A stretch of 64,000 nucleotides of DNA. Source: Treponema sp. UBA4307 (lineage in GTDB: Bacteria > Spirochaetota > Spirochaetia > Treponematales > Treponemataceae). Positions 1 through 9,275 of the stretch are shown here, piece by piece. Made by a program: the position numbers and the translations under genes. The first letter of the stretch is position 1. Every line of letters begins with the position of its first letter. Below the pieces are notes generated by a model that saw only the letters and a program-made list of their open reading frames with translations, searched no databases and was not told where the DNA came from. The stretch covers positions 23,800 through 87,799 of the forward strand of contig DGUP01000053.1 in assembly GCA_002394685.1 (NCBI GenBank), read 5' to 3'.

Positions 1-1998
1 AAAATAGGAACCACATTAAAGGCTGCCATGGAATGTTTTGAAGAAATCGAGCCTGAAAATCGACGTGACTATTTAAATAATTTTTTAAGACAGACCCTTG
101 AAGAAAATCCTAATCTTGTAGATACCTGGTGTGTCTGGGAGCCGAATGCACTGGATGGAATGGATGCCAGATATGCAACTCATGACGGACAAACTGCTCC
201 TGATACAGATCAGTCAGGACGCTTTATTCCATACTGGACACAGGTGGGTTCAACAATTGACTGTACTGCACTTACTGAATATGAAGAGGGCAGCTGGTAC
301 GTTGATCCATTTAATAATGATAAAGGTATTCTCATAGACCCTAACCTTTATGAAGTTGGTGGAAAAATGATGTGGGTTTGCGGTGCAGCTTTTCCAATCA
401 AAGATAAGAATGGAAAGTCTATCGGTGTAGTTGGACTTGATATGTCTCTGGACACTTTGACTAACATGCTGAGATCTGCTGAACTTTATAAGAGTGGATA
501 TCTTTCCTTGATTTCAAATACAGGTCTTACTGCTGTTGATAAGGATATAAATCTGGAAGGTCAGACTTACACTTATTATGATGACAAAACATACGGTGAC
601 TTCTTTAAGAAAGCCCGGTCTTCCCTTCAGTCTCAGACTTTCTCCACAGCAGACGGATATATTCATATTGTAAATCCAATTCAGGTTGCCGGAGCAGATG
701 AAATCTGGTACTTGGGAGCAAATGTTCCTTCTTCAGAAGTAAATCGTCCTATAAAGGATATTGTAACAATCGTAATCATAGGATTTGTAATTACAACAGT
801 CGTTCTTTATGTACTTACATTCCTCTTTGTTTCAATCATGTCTTCTTCCCTTAAACGGGGAGTTGCCGCACTTAAAAATATTGCTCAGGGTGATGGAGAC
901 CTTACAGTTCGTGTTGAAGCAAAAAAGGACAACGAACTTGGCCAGATGTACACTTACTTCAACGAAACAATGGAAAAGCTTCAGAATTCAATTGGAAAGG
1001 TAAAAACTGAATCTGAGTCTATGGAACAGACTGGTATTATGCTTACTGAAAATATGAATACTACTGCGGCTGCTGCAAATCAGGTAACTGCAAATATTGA
1101 AAGCGTTAATCAGGAAGTAAAGAAACAGGCTGGCAATGTAAAGAGTGCAAACGATTCAGTTGAAGAAATCAATGAACAGGTTAAGAAACTCGTTGGCAGC
1201 ATAGAATCTCAAAGTTCCAGCGTAGTTGAATCTTCTTCTGCAATTGAACAGATGGTTGCAAATATTCGTTCTGTAACCAACATTCTTAAGGCTAACAGTG
1301 AAACTATTGAAAGCCTTGAAAAATCTTCTGAAGCTGGTAGAGAAAATATCGCTTCAAGTGTTGATGCTACAGAAAAAATTCGTGAGCAGTCAAAAACACT
1401 GCTGGAAGCTTCAAGCGTTATTCAGAATATTGCCGAACAAACAAACCTGCTGGCTATGAATGCAGCAATTGAAGCGGCACATGCGGGGGAGGCTGGAAAG
1501 GGCTTCTCTGTTGTTGCAGATGAAATTCGTAAACTTGCAGAAGATTCAAATACTCAGGGTAAGAAAATTACAGAAAATCTTAATGAAGTACTTTCAAGTA
1601 TTGAAGATGTTACAAATTCTACAATGCAGATGCAGACTCAGTTCGGCGAAATTTATGAGCTGACACAAAAAGTTTCTCAGCAGGAACTTACGATTATGCA
1701 TGCAATGCAAGAACAGTCAGAAGGTGGTGGACAGGTACTTCAGGCAATGAAGGAAATTAATGACATTACAATGAATGTTAGAAATGGCAGTGAAGCAATG
1801 CAGGCCGCTACAGATAATGTTAATAAGGAAATGGATGTACTCACCCGTATTACTGATGAAATTACTTCAAGTATGGAAGAGATGGCTTTTGGTCTTGCTG
1901 ATATTAACAACAGCATCAATCATGTTAATGATGAGACCCACAACCTTAAAGACAGTATCCAGAGTCTGACTGCAGTTGTTAATACATTCAAGGTATAA
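1..1998 (+). CDS. Methyl-accepting chemotaxis protein, 5' end outside window
   Basis: Transmembrane chemoreceptor that would pass ligand occupancy to CheA/CheW. The frame is open from base 1 and the first Met at 28 is not preceded by a ribosome binding site, so the gene starts upstream. Counting from that Met, residues 1-240 form the rest of a periplasmic Cache-type sensor (GVVGLDMSLD is typical of the domain end). About 244-271 is a membrane helix, followed by HAMP (SLKRGVAALKNIAQGDGDL). The cytoplasmic coiled coil carries the conserved hairpin tip EQTNLLAMNAAIEAAHAG near 470. No C-terminal NWxxF-type CheR tether is visible; the protein ends NTFKV. The ligand cannot be predicted. Family assignment is firm. 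Confidence 0.96.
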   Translation, partial: KIGTTLKAAMECFEEIEPENRRDYLNNFLRQTLEENPNLVDTWCVWEPNALDGMDARYATHDGQTAPDTDQSGRFIPYWTQVGSTIDCTALTEYEEGSWYVDPFNNDKGILIDPNLYEVGGKMMWVCGAAFPIKDKNGKSIGVVGLDMSLDTLTNMLRSAELYKSGYLSLISNTGLTAVDKDINLEGQTYTYYDDKTYGDFFKKARSSLQSQTFSTADGYIHIVNPIQVAGADEIWYLGANVPSSEVNRPIKDIVTIVIIGFVITTVVLYVLTFLFVSIMSSSLKRGVAALKNIAQGDGDLTVRVEAKKDNELGQMYTYFNETMEKLQNSIGKVKTESESMEQTGIMLTENMNTTAAAANQVTANIESVNQEVKKQAGNVKSANDSVEEINEQVKKLVGSIESQSSSVVESSSAIEQMVANIRSVTNILKANSETIESLEKSSEAGRENIASSVDATEKIREQSKTLLEASSVIQNIAEQTNLLAMNAAIEAAHAGEAGKGFSVVADEIRKLAEDSNTQGKKITENLNEVLSSIEDVTNSTMQMQTQFGEIYELTQKVSQQELTIMHAMQEQSEGGGQVLQAMKEINDITMNVRNGSEAMQAATDNVNKEMDVLTRITDEITSSMEEMAFGLADINNSINHVNDETHNLKDSIQSLTAVVNTFKV

Positions 1999-2066
1999 AA
2001 ACAGTAAGCTGATTAACAGACACTTTGCATAAGTTCACATGCAGTATAGATGAGGGAGTAAATTGA

Positions 2067-2417
2067 ATGAAGAGCGAACAAGAAATTTTTGTTGAAAATA
2101 TGAAATATTACCGCAATCTAAATGATATGTCTCAGCAAGAATTGGCAAAACTCTGCAATGTGTCTGTTGGAACTATAGGAAATATTGAAAGTTACATTTC
2201 AAAACCGTCGTTTGATATGATTATCAATATTTCAAGACAGTTAAACATCTCTCCGGACTACCTTTTTAGAGATAGAAGTAAAAAAGATGAAATGCCACTC
2301 TTAGATGTTCAAAAGAAAAAAATATTAAATATTCTGGAAGATAAATTACGTACCCGCATAAATGAATCATTAGCAGACAGTTGCCATCAGATAAAGATTC
2401 TTTTAGATGGTGAATAA
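2067..2417 (+). CDS. XRE-family helix-turn-helix regulator
   Basis: Small DNA-binding protein of 116 residues. Residues 8-65 form a lambda-repressor-like HTH domain (YYRNLNDMSQQELAKLCNVS, then VGTIGNIESY and LNISPDYLF). The remaining ~50 residues are charged and probably helical, with no recognisable effector domain. The ATG at 2067 has a GAGGGAG ribosome binding site at 2052-2058. It follows the chemoreceptor by 68 bases with no clear terminator between, so co-transcription is possible. Its targets are unknown; the divergent promoter just downstream is one possibility (inference). Confidence 0.88.
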   Translation: MKSEQEIFVENMKYYRNLNDMSQQELAKLCNVSVGTIGNIESYISKPSFDMIINISRQLNISPDYLFRDRSKKDEMPLLDVQKKKILNILEDKLRTRINESLADSCHQIKILLDGE

Positions 2418-2432
2418 TTCCTTTAGATAAAA

Positions 2433-2525
2433 CTAATATATTTGTAAAGTCCACAAAAATTGACTGACTTGTTTTCCATCGTCAGTAATTTCGATGAAAT
2501 CAGAATTTTCTAATAATGTCTTCAT
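2433..2525 (-). CDS. Candidate 30-residue peptide
   Basis: A short minus-strand frame starts with MKTLLENSDFIEITDDGK and ends QIY. Support is contextual: a strong GGAGG ribosome binding site five bases before the ATG, and a promoter with TTGAAA and TATACT boxes 17 bp apart at 2614-2586. No terminator or homologue is recognised, so it may also be the shortened relic of a longer gene. The stop lies just beyond the end of the convergent XRE gene. Confidence 0.4.
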   Translation of the reverse strand: MKTLLENSDFIEITDDGKQVSQFLWTLQIY

Positions 2526-2563
2526 TTTTACCTCCGTACATTATTTTTAACTGTGTAAACATA

Positions 2564-2614
2564 TTGATATTTCTCACCTATATTGAGTATACTATACCTA
2601 CAAGATTTTTTCAA
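2564..2614. promoter_or_regulatory. Overlapping divergent promoters with a shared palindromic -10
   Basis: The palindrome AGTATACT (2586-2593) serves as a -10 box in both directions. Rightward: TTGATA at 2564-2569, 18-bp spacer, TATACT at 2588-2593, reading toward the lipoprotein at 2687. Leftward: TTGAAA (complement of 2609-2614), 17-bp spacer, TATACT (complement of 2586-2591), reading toward the small peptide. Only one polymerase could occupy the site at a time, which would make the two transcripts mutually exclusive (inference). Confidence 0.5.
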
Positions 2615-2686
2615 TTCTTATCTGTTAAAATTGCTTTTATAGATTTAACATAATAAAAGGATATATAAAAATAGGAAGGTAAAAAA

Positions 2687-4291
2687 ATGATTAAAAAACT
2701 TAAACTCGTATTCCTCATAATGTTTTCTAGTTCACTGCTTTTTCTCAGCTGTAAAAATAAAGTTCCTGCTGCCTCACAGCAAATGGTACTGCCTGTTGAA
2801 GTGACTTCATCCATGAATGGTTCTTATGTAATGTTAAATATCAACGGCTACATGTATGCCTTTCTTTTAGATTTAGGGCTTGAAAAGAATTATATCGATG
2901 AACATACAGCTTACGTCATTAACAATTATAAAAAACAGAAAGACAAAACTTTCCGCATAAACTCCTTAAACTGGGGTGCATATACTTTTAATAACATTGA
3001 CTTCGTTATTAATAACACATTATCTTTAGACAGTTTTTATGCCGGAATATTAGGACAGGATTTTTTCAAATCATTTGACTTTCTGACACTGGACCTGTCT
3101 ACAAATCGGCTTATCCTTAATGAAAGTATTTCAAGTAAAAATTTTATAAAATATAGACTTAATAATTATACCGTCTCTTTCAAGCAAAAGAATATCAATA
3201 TGGGGTTAGCAACTCTTACATTACCTAACATGTATTCAGACTCCCTTCAAAGTTTTCCAGAAACAGATCTGGATGTGAACATAAGTAATCCAATTCCATA
3301 TTCCCAGTCAGAGCTTTACACTTTATTTCCTGTTTATTTTAAGGGTAAGGATGCTCTGCTTGGCTTTGATGCACTGATGGAAAATACAGTGTCGTTCGAC
3401 TTGAAAAACAAAAAGTTTGCTTTTAACAAATCAAATAATACTGAACCTTTACCATTTCGAAATCCCGGCGAAAAAATGTCTGTTTCTGAAAAAATAATAA
3501 AATCAGACATTAACTTGCCTGAAACAATAGAGATACCTTTACAAATCAAAAATAACGGAATGTATATTAATATTCCCTTTGATGACAAAGAACTCTCCTT
3601 TATGCTTGATACTGGAGCCCCACAAAATTTGATTTTTAAGGAAGGATTATATAAAACTCACATCAAAACAAATGATAATGAACATTCGTTTAAGGTATGT
3701 ACACCGTCTTACATAATTAATGATACAAAAATGGATGAAATAGAACTAATACTCTATGACGCTAAACAGGGGCTTAAAAACGATGGTTTACTTGGAATGG
3801 TTTTTCTTACTTCTTACCCCGAATATGCCTACGTACAGATTAATTATCCAGAAAAGGTTCTCAGATTTACAAATAAAAAACCATCCGGACAGGAAGTTCC
3901 TATTGAATCAAAAAATCATATTTATTGTAATGTAGAAGTAAATGGTAAAATATACAAAGCACTAATAGACTCCGGTTTTATCGGAGCCTCCTATATTGTT
4001 GATTGTTCAGATAAGGAACTTTTTTCTGAACAACAAAGTCAATCAGCATATAGCTTATATAATCGTATCACCGAATCTTTTCCTTACACAAATAATCTTC
4101 CAGTAACAATTGGAAATAAAAAAATTCAAATCCCATGTTATAACTCTTCTAAAGAACACATAAACAGTTTAATTCCAAATTTCTTAACAGTTGACAATAT
4201 AGGAAATGTTAGCATGGTTTTGTGCATAGACCTTTTTACTAAAAATATAGTTACCTTCGATTTTAAGAACTCACTTATGTGGATTGAATAA
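2687..4291 (+). CDS. Lipoprotein with retropepsin-like aspartyl protease repeats
   Basis: A 534-residue exported lipoprotein. Residues 1-22 are a lipoprotein signal peptide with lipobox LFLSC. Three modules resemble retropepsin-type aspartyl protease lobes. The first is degenerate (FLLDLGLEKNYI, DLG instead of DTG), the second has a good site (FMLDTGAPQNLIF) and the third reads ALIDSGFIGASYIVD. Between them are the 'GLLGMVFL' and 'GILGQDFF' motifs seen in bacterial retropepsin-like proteins. A role in periplasmic or surface proteolysis is inferred from the family; substrate unknown. A shorter relative with two DTG motifs is encoded at 38561-39463. The ATG has an upstream AGGAAGG and the rightward promoter at 2564-2593. 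Confidence 0.75.
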   Translation: MIKKLKLVFLIMFSSSLLFLSCKNKVPAASQQMVLPVEVTSSMNGSYVMLNINGYMYAFLLDLGLEKNYIDEHTAYVINNYKKQKDKTFRINSLNWGAYTFNNIDFVINNTLSLDSFYAGILGQDFFKSFDFLTLDLSTNRLILNESISSKNFIKYRLNNYTVSFKQKNINMGLATLTLPNMYSDSLQSFPETDLDVNISNPIPYSQSELYTLFPVYFKGKDALLGFDALMENTVSFDLKNKKFAFNKSNNTEPLPFRNPGEKMSVSEKIIKSDINLPETIEIPLQIKNNGMYINIPFDDKELSFMLDTGAPQNLIFKEGLYKTHIKTNDNEHSFKVCTPSYIINDTKMDEIELILYDAKQGLKNDGLLGMVFLTSYPEYAYVQINYPEKVLRFTNKKPSGQEVPIESKNHIYCNVEVNGKIYKALIDSGFIGASYIVDCSDKELFSEQQSQSAYSLYNRITESFPYTNNLPVTIGNKKIQIPCYNSSKEHINSLIPNFLTVDNIGNVSMVLCIDLFTKNIVTFDFKNSLMWIE

Positions 4292-4406
4292 AACGAAGAC
4301 TTGATAATCAAGTTTGTCTGGATTTTGAAACAATTCTACTTAAGAATGGTATTAAACCAAAATCATTTGAGTCTGTTAAAATATACGGTTAACTTTTCCA
4401 ATCTTC

Positions 4407-4925
4407 TCACCTGACCCACTGATAAGCCATGCGCTTCCATAGTTCAGGGGGAAGATCAGTGTGGGCTTCGGTGTTGATGATTCCGCAGTATTTAAAGCCG
4501 TTCTTTTCAATCAGGTGCTGCATGATTTTGTTGTCTTTGAAGGTATCTATTCTGATATTTGTATACTGCTCTTTTACAAAATCTATGGCGGCGTTAAAAA
4601 TGCCTTTTATCTGTCCATCACTTGCAAGCCTGTGGATGGTAACGTAGGGATCATCATTAATCCAGACGCCATCAATTTCCTCATAAGTTGATTCAATCCC
4701 AAAAATCATTGTGAAAACTCCGTGGACTTTTCCCTGGCTCTCTAACACATAAAGATTATTGTTTCTTAAATCTCTTTCAATGTAATCAAGTGAAGGATAG
4801 CCTTCTTCCCACTGTTTAGGATTGCCTGTTTTTTTCATAAATTCTTTGGCAACTACATAGATTGAAGCGATTGTTTCTGTGTCGGATTCTACTGCCGGAC
4901 GAATAAGAATTTTTTTTGTGTACAT
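4407..4925 (-). CDS. GNAT-family N-acetyltransferase
   Basis: 172-residue Gcn5-related acetyltransferase, expected to move an acetyl group from acetyl-CoA to a small molecule or protein amine. The N-terminal ILIRPAVESDTETIASIY is a typical GNAT opening. The central strand YVTIHRLASDGQ precedes the acetyl-CoA-binding region, and IEKNGFKYCGII near the C-terminus is the usual last conserved block. The subgroup resembles small-molecule acetyltransferases with a WxxGYP segment (QWEEGYPS). It is separated from the upstream lipoprotein gene by a terminator, so it has its own promoter. Substrate unknown. Confidence 0.85.
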   Translation of the reverse strand: MYTKKILIRPAVESDTETIASIYVVAKEFMKKTGNPKQWEEGYPSLDYIERDLRNNNLYVLESQGKVHGVFTMIFGIESTYEEIDGVWINDDPYVTIHRLASDGQIKGIFNAAIDFVKEQYTNIRIDTFKDNKIMQHLIEKNGFKYCGIINTEAHTDLPPELWKRMAYQWVR

Positions 4926-4986
4926 TTTTTCCTCTAATAAATATTTTGCCTTTTATAGATTTTTGAGGAGTGTACAGTATTGTTAA

Positions 4987-5026
4987 AAAAAATAAAAGGC
5001 GCCTGCTTTTACAGACGCCTTCCGGC
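4987..5026 (-). terminator. Rho-independent terminator after the 5053-5484 gene
   Basis: On the minus strand a hairpin with arms AAGGCGTCTG and CAGGCGCCTT is followed by a T-rich tract (TTTTATTTTTTT). It lies just past the small lipoprotein gene and before the acetyltransferase, so it separates two minus-strand units. Confidence 0.75.
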
Positions 5027-5052
5027 AGAGAAATTACTTTCCTCTTACCAGA

Positions 5053-5484
5053 CTAGATGAAAGTAATCTTACAGTTCCCGCTTTCCAGTTTCTGGATAAG
5101 CATTTCCCTCTCGGCTATATTACCGAGTTTTGCTCCTCTGGCAATCCATTGTGAATAATCATTCTGCCCAAGGAACATTACGATTCTGTTGTTGGCGTCA
5201 AGAAAAACATCTCCAGGCTGAATAGTGTGATCCTTCTTAAACTTTTCCGGATCAACCTGGATAGTTTCTGCCATATCAACAAAATACACTCCATCCATTG
5301 AATAAACATCTTTTGAATAAAAGGTCACAGTCTGGTGCTGTGGCAGATCAATGTTTTCAATTGTGATGGCAGCTAAAGGAATGTCAGATTTAGCTGAATC
5401 TGCTTGTGAACTGACGCAGCCTACAAAAACAAGTGCTGCGGCGACCAATGACAAAAAAGTCATTACTTTCAGTGTCTGTTTCAT
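5053..5484 (-). CDS. Small lipoprotein, function unknown
   Basis: 143-residue predicted lipoprotein with signal peptide MKQTLKVMTFLSLVAAALV and lipobox VFVGC. The mature part is probably a small beta-rich periplasmic domain: TIENIDLPQHQTVTFYSKDVY, then VDPEKFKKDHTIQPGDVFL, then a short helical tail. I do not recognise a family. It is a single-gene unit, ended by the hairpin at 4987-5026. Confidence 0.7.
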   Translation of the reverse strand: MKQTLKVMTFLSLVAAALVFVGCVSSQADSAKSDIPLAAITIENIDLPQHQTVTFYSKDVYSMDGVYFVDMAETIQVDPEKFKKDHTIQPGDVFLDANNRIVMFLGQNDYSQWIARGAKLGNIAEREMLIQKLESGNCKITFI

Positions 5485-5800
5485 TTTGTTTCCTTCTCTG
5501 CATAAAATTCTGATAATAATCTGGACACAAAAGACACTTTTTATAATGGTATAGGAGGTATTGAAGTGAGGGTTTATAGTAAGACCATTAAATGCAGAAT
5601 AAAACTCTAACTCCGATATTCCTACTATAATGCATATGGTATGGAAAATCTAATTTCTGCGGGCATAATTATATTATTTATTTGTTATATTTTATAAGTT
5701 TTCCGTACAAAATAGCAGAAGCCCCTCTAAAAGTGTAAAATATAATAAAGGTCATCTCGAAAAAGAGAAGCTTTTTTTGATGTTCCTTTGGGGAGAGAAT
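5485..5800. other. Intergenic region between divergent genes
   Basis: About 316 bases of AT-rich DNA between the lipoprotein (leftward) and the membrane protein (rightward). A TATAAT sits near 5746 without a convincing -35. A small hairpin followed by seven T residues (about 5754-5777) lies just before the rightward gene. I see no further gene; a 14-codon GTG frame with a good ribosome binding site near 5567 is too short to call. Confidence 0.4.
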
Positions 5801-6268
5801 ATGAAAAAAATTATTGCTTTTTTATTTATTGCGCTTACATTTTCAACTTTAGCATTTGCACAATCTTCTGTGGAACTTAAGGAAGATTCCTCTGCAAGTA
5901 TTCGTGAATATCAACTTAAAAACAGCCTGCTGGGATTTGGTACAGGTTCCAGACTGCAGGGGGATTTAGAATCTGCAAAAAAACTTCTGACTTTTGATAT
6001 TGCAGGAATCTCTCTTATGACAGTTGGAACTATTTCAATGGTGGCTACTGATTTTACGTATAAATTTTTAAAGGCTTACGTAGGAGAGCTTTCAAAAGCT
6101 GACTACTGGATTTCAGGTTCCATAATCGGTGCAGGTGTTGTTGTTTTTATAACTGGAAGGGTATTCGGCTGGGTTTTACCTGAAAAATTTGAAGTGTCAG
6201 AAAATGCAGAAATTTCTTTGACAACCTATCAGGGAAATCCTGCTTTACAACTGCAGGTGAGATGGTAA
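5801..6268 (+). CDS. Small exported or membrane protein, function unknown
   Basis: 155 residues from the ATG at 5801, chosen because it follows a GGGGAGAG ribosome binding site and opens a clean signal peptide (MKKIIAFLFIALTFSTLAFA). An upstream in-frame ATG at 5777 has no such site. Two hydrophobic stretches follow, around IAGISLMTVGTISMV and GSIIGAGVVVFITG, suggesting an inner-membrane protein with two helices. The end, LTTYQGNPALQLQVRW, is beta-like. The stop is 21 bases before the next gene's ATG, so the two are probably co-transcribed. No family recognised. Confidence 0.7.
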   Translation: MKKIIAFLFIALTFSTLAFAQSSVELKEDSSASIREYQLKNSLLGFGTGSRLQGDLESAKKLLTFDIAGISLMTVGTISMVATDFTYKFLKAYVGELSKADYWISGSIIGAGVVVFITGRVFGWVLPEKFEVSENAEISLTTYQGNPALQLQVRW

Positions 6269-6289
6269 ATGGTACAGACAGGAGGATTT

Positions 6290-7273
6290 ATGAAAAGACT
6301 TTTTCCTTTGATTTTTATTACGGTATTTTTTCTTACAAGCTGTGTTGCTTATATTGATTCCAAAAACAGAAAGGCCGAAAGTCAGGCAGAATTTAAGGTC
6401 ACATGGAATTCCAGTGTTGGAAATAAAATTTCAAATCTTGAATATGATAAAGGCACTTACAATAAGTACGATTTATATCTTCCAGCTGATTCTACCACGG
6501 AGCAGGCAAAACATCTTATTATGTTTACCCATGGAGGTGGATGGACCGGGGGTAGCAAGGATTCTGGAGAACTCTATTGTAAATACTTTACTTCCAAAGG
6601 TTATGTAACCGCTTCAATTGATTATACTTTGTGGGATGGAACTCACACTCCTTCAATCGCCTCTCTGAATGACGAACTTCTGGCGGCTGTGACTGCAATT
6701 AAAATCAAGTGTTCCGAAAAAGGTTTTGAATTGATGGATATGGCAACTTTTGGTTACAGTGCGGGTGCTTGTCAAAGTCTTCTCTATTCTTTTACTCATA
6801 AGGATGATTCTCCTCTTCCTGTAAAATTCTGCATGGACTGGTCAGGGCCTGTTACATTTGATCCAGCCTACTGGTCTGTGGAGGCGGGAATCTACGAACC
6901 GGAACTTGGGCTTCTTGGATTAAAACATGGCAGTGATTCAGAGATTGCGGCTTTTGTTGAAAAGTTCAGCGGGCAGAATGTTACTGTTGAAGATGTAAAG
7001 TCTGGTGCTGCAGAAGCTGTATGGAATTCAATTTCCCCAGTCTTTTATGTTAAAGAAAACTGGGTTCCTGTAATTCAGTGTTACGGTGTTTACGATGGAA
7101 TTGTGCCTGTAGGTCAGCAGAAACTTTTTACGACTGTTCTTGAAGAAAATGAAGTTCCCCATAACACTGTAGTTTTTCCACACTCTGGTCATGGCCTGCA
7201 TTGCGACATAGACAAGATCAGAGTGTTTAAAAAACTTGCTGACCAGTACTGCCAGCAGTATTTTGGAATCTAG
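6290..7273 (+). CDS. Lipoprotein alpha/beta hydrolase (esterase/lipase-like)
   Basis: About 327 residues from the ATG at 6290, which follows GGAGG at 6281-6285; an in-frame ATG at 6269 is less likely. The signal peptide ends in lipobox FLTSC. The hydrolase fold shows HGGGW (oxyanion hole), the nucleophile elbow GYSAG, an acid candidate in VYDGIVP and the final His in HSGHGLHC. This is the pattern of the carboxylesterase/BD-FAE-like group, often ester hydrolases on plant polysaccharides or lipids, but substrate is inference. Anchoring suggests action in the periplasm or on the surface. Probably in an operon with the small membrane protein upstream. Confidence 0.85.
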   Translation: MKRLFPLIFITVFFLTSCVAYIDSKNRKAESQAEFKVTWNSSVGNKISNLEYDKGTYNKYDLYLPADSTTEQAKHLIMFTHGGGWTGGSKDSGELYCKYFTSKGYVTASIDYTLWDGTHTPSIASLNDELLAAVTAIKIKCSEKGFELMDMATFGYSAGACQSLLYSFTHKDDSPLPVKFCMDWSGPVTFDPAYWSVEAGIYEPELGLLGLKHGSDSEIAAFVEKFSGQNVTVEDVKSGAAEAVWNSISPVFYVKENWVPVIQCYGVYDGIVPVGQQKLFTTVLEENEVPHNTVVFPHSGHGLHCDIDKIRVFKKLADQYCQQYFGI

Positions 7274-7274
7274 G

Positions 7275-9161
7275 TTAAAGAGTAAACTTCTTCATTTCAG
7301 AATCAATTCCTGCAATAGCAAAGCGGTTTTTCTCTGAAGACATATTTACCTGTTTTACAACTGTGACGATTTTTTCAGAGGCATTTTCCATTTCGCTTAT
7401 TGCTGAATTAATTTCCTGATTTGCCTGATCCAGGGCCTGCATCTGGTTAACAACCATTTGTCCTCCGTCCCGCATTTCCTGGGCATCATTTTTAACGTCG
7501 ATTGTTGTAGAATCAATATGGCGCATTGCTTCCAGAATCTGGGTGCTTCCCGCACTCTGCTGCAGCATTGCATTGCGGACAGTTTCTTCCTGATCATTTA
7601 CAACTTTTGACAGGTTAGCCATAATTTCAAACTGCCCCTGAACCAGGCGGGTACTTTCACTTACGCTGTTAATGACATCCTGAATTTTCTGAAGACTGTC
7701 TGAAATATGTTTTCCCTGTTCGTCACTCTGGATTGCAAGCTTACGAATTTCATCTGCAACAACAGAAAATCCTCTTCCTGCTTCTCCTGCATGAGCTGCT
7801 TCAATGGCGGCATTCATAGCCAGCAGGTTAGTCTGACTTGCAATGTCCTGAATTACAGTTGAAGCCTCAATCAAGCCCTGGCTTTCATCAAGAATTTTAC
7901 TTGCGTAATTAACGGCCTGCTCAACTCTTTCGTAGCCCAGGTCGTATGCTTTTGAAAGCTGTTCAGAAGTTACGCTGTTCTTTTCCAGAATATCTGTAAC
8001 GTCTTTAATATTTGTAACCATCTGCCTTACAGCAGCCGCACTTTCTTCTACGCTGGAACTTTGAGCCTGAATGCTGCAGTTAAGCTTTTCAATATTCTGC
8101 ATGATATTGTTTGTAGCGTTTCTTGCAGTTTCTACATTTCCGGACTGATTTTTAATCTTTATATTTACTGAAGAAATGTTTTCAAGAATTTCCCTGATTT
8201 CCTGGTCAGTTTTCTGCATATTATCTTCCAGTTCATTACTTACCTGAACTGTTGAACTGATATTTTGATTTACTCCTGAAAGCAGTTTTTTGTTATTATC
8301 AAAGAAATCATTGAGATTATTGATGACCATACCAAACTGATCACGGTTTTCTACAGGAAGTTTTTCTCCGGTGTAGTCCCCCTTTGCCAGAAGACGACTC
8401 ATATCACCAATTTTCTTAATGCTTTTAAGAAGTGATTTCATCTGAACTGCAACAGCAAATCCTGCACAGAAAAGACCTGAGAGCATATGAGGAATCCAGG
8501 TAATGACAAATTTGATTGCAAAAGCATCTTTGTTGTCAAAAAATTTATCCCCGTAAGCTCCGTAAGTTGTAACGATTGAAAGCATTACTCCGGCAAAAAT
8601 ACCCCAGATAAGTACAATCATTGTTACAGTCAGGCGGGCAGTAATTCCCATTGATATATCACCATCCTTAAGTGGCAGAAATGAAAGCCATTTAGAATAG
8701 CGGTCAATCCACAAGGAATAAAAGAAAATGCTCACAAGACATGTAGCACTTACACTGGTATAAATGACTCTCCATATTGACCCCTGTGCACCTGTAAGAG
8801 CAAAGGTCAGGTTAATTACACCTGGATAAATGAATCCTACCAGAATTGGTGTAATCATATTAAAGAACATCTGGCTTTTGTATGCGCGGGTACATTCTTT
8901 CTGAGAAAGTTCGCTGCCGTCATAGTTTCGGATTTTTTTTTCCAGAGAGTGATTAACAAAAAAAATTCCCAGAATATAAATCAATATAAAAGTAAGTACC
9001 GGGATGGAAAAATAGACTTTGATTCTATCTTGTGTGGAATTATAAATGCTTGAATTGATAATTGAAAAACTCAGTCCGTAAATAAATGGAGCAACGTAAA
9101 TCATCCAGCATAAAATACTTGTAAGCACTGGAGGACGGTTGCGTAAAGAATCCTGTCCCAT
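7275..9161 (-). CDS. Methyl-accepting chemotaxis protein with multi-helix membrane sensor
   Basis: 628 residues. Unlike the first chemoreceptor there is no Cache domain: residues 1-270 contain about six hydrophobic helices with short loops (for example FSIPVLTFILIYILGIFFV and LTVTMIVLIWGIFAGVML), so sensing is probably within the membrane. A HAMP-like segment (MSRLLAKGDYTGEKL) follows, then the long cytoplasmic coiled coil with tip SQTNLLAMNAAIEAAHAG and GRGFSVVADEIRKLA. The C-terminus lacks a CheR-binding pentapeptide. The 3' end lies two bases from the convergent hydrolase gene. The stimulus is unknown. Confidence 0.95.
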   Translation of the reverse strand: MGQDSLRNRPPVLTSILCWMIYVAPFIYGLSFSIINSSIYNSTQDRIKVYFSIPVLTFILIYILGIFFVNHSLEKKIRNYDGSELSQKECTRAYKSQMFFNMITPILVGFIYPGVINLTFALTGAQGSIWRVIYTSVSATCLVSIFFYSLWIDRYSKWLSFLPLKDGDISMGITARLTVTMIVLIWGIFAGVMLSIVTTYGAYGDKFFDNKDAFAIKFVITWIPHMLSGLFCAGFAVAVQMKSLLKSIKKIGDMSRLLAKGDYTGEKLPVENRDQFGMVINNLNDFFDNNKKLLSGVNQNISSTVQVSNELEDNMQKTDQEIREILENISSVNIKIKNQSGNVETARNATNNIMQNIEKLNCSIQAQSSSVEESAAAVRQMVTNIKDVTDILEKNSVTSEQLSKAYDLGYERVEQAVNYASKILDESQGLIEASTVIQDIASQTNLLAMNAAIEAAHAGEAGRGFSVVADEIRKLAIQSDEQGKHISDSLQKIQDVINSVSESTRLVQGQFEIMANLSKVVNDQEETVRNAMLQQSAGSTQILEAMRHIDSTTIDVKNDAQEMRDGGQMVVNQMQALDQANQEINSAISEMENASEKIVTVVKQVNMSSEKNRFAIAGIDSEMKKFTL

Positions 9162-9275
9162 AGTGAACTCCTGTTATTTCGAACAGGAAGATAATATTAT
9201 AATTTTTATTTTTTACCAAGTAGATTTGATTTTTTTTATCTGTAAGTTATACTATTAAAAAAGTGGAGTTTAGAT

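Noticed and set aside
4292..4393. Open frame (QVCLDFETILLKNGIKPK) after the first retropepsin-like gene
   Set aside because: Only about 34 codons without a start or ribosome binding site; possibly a relic but not supportable.
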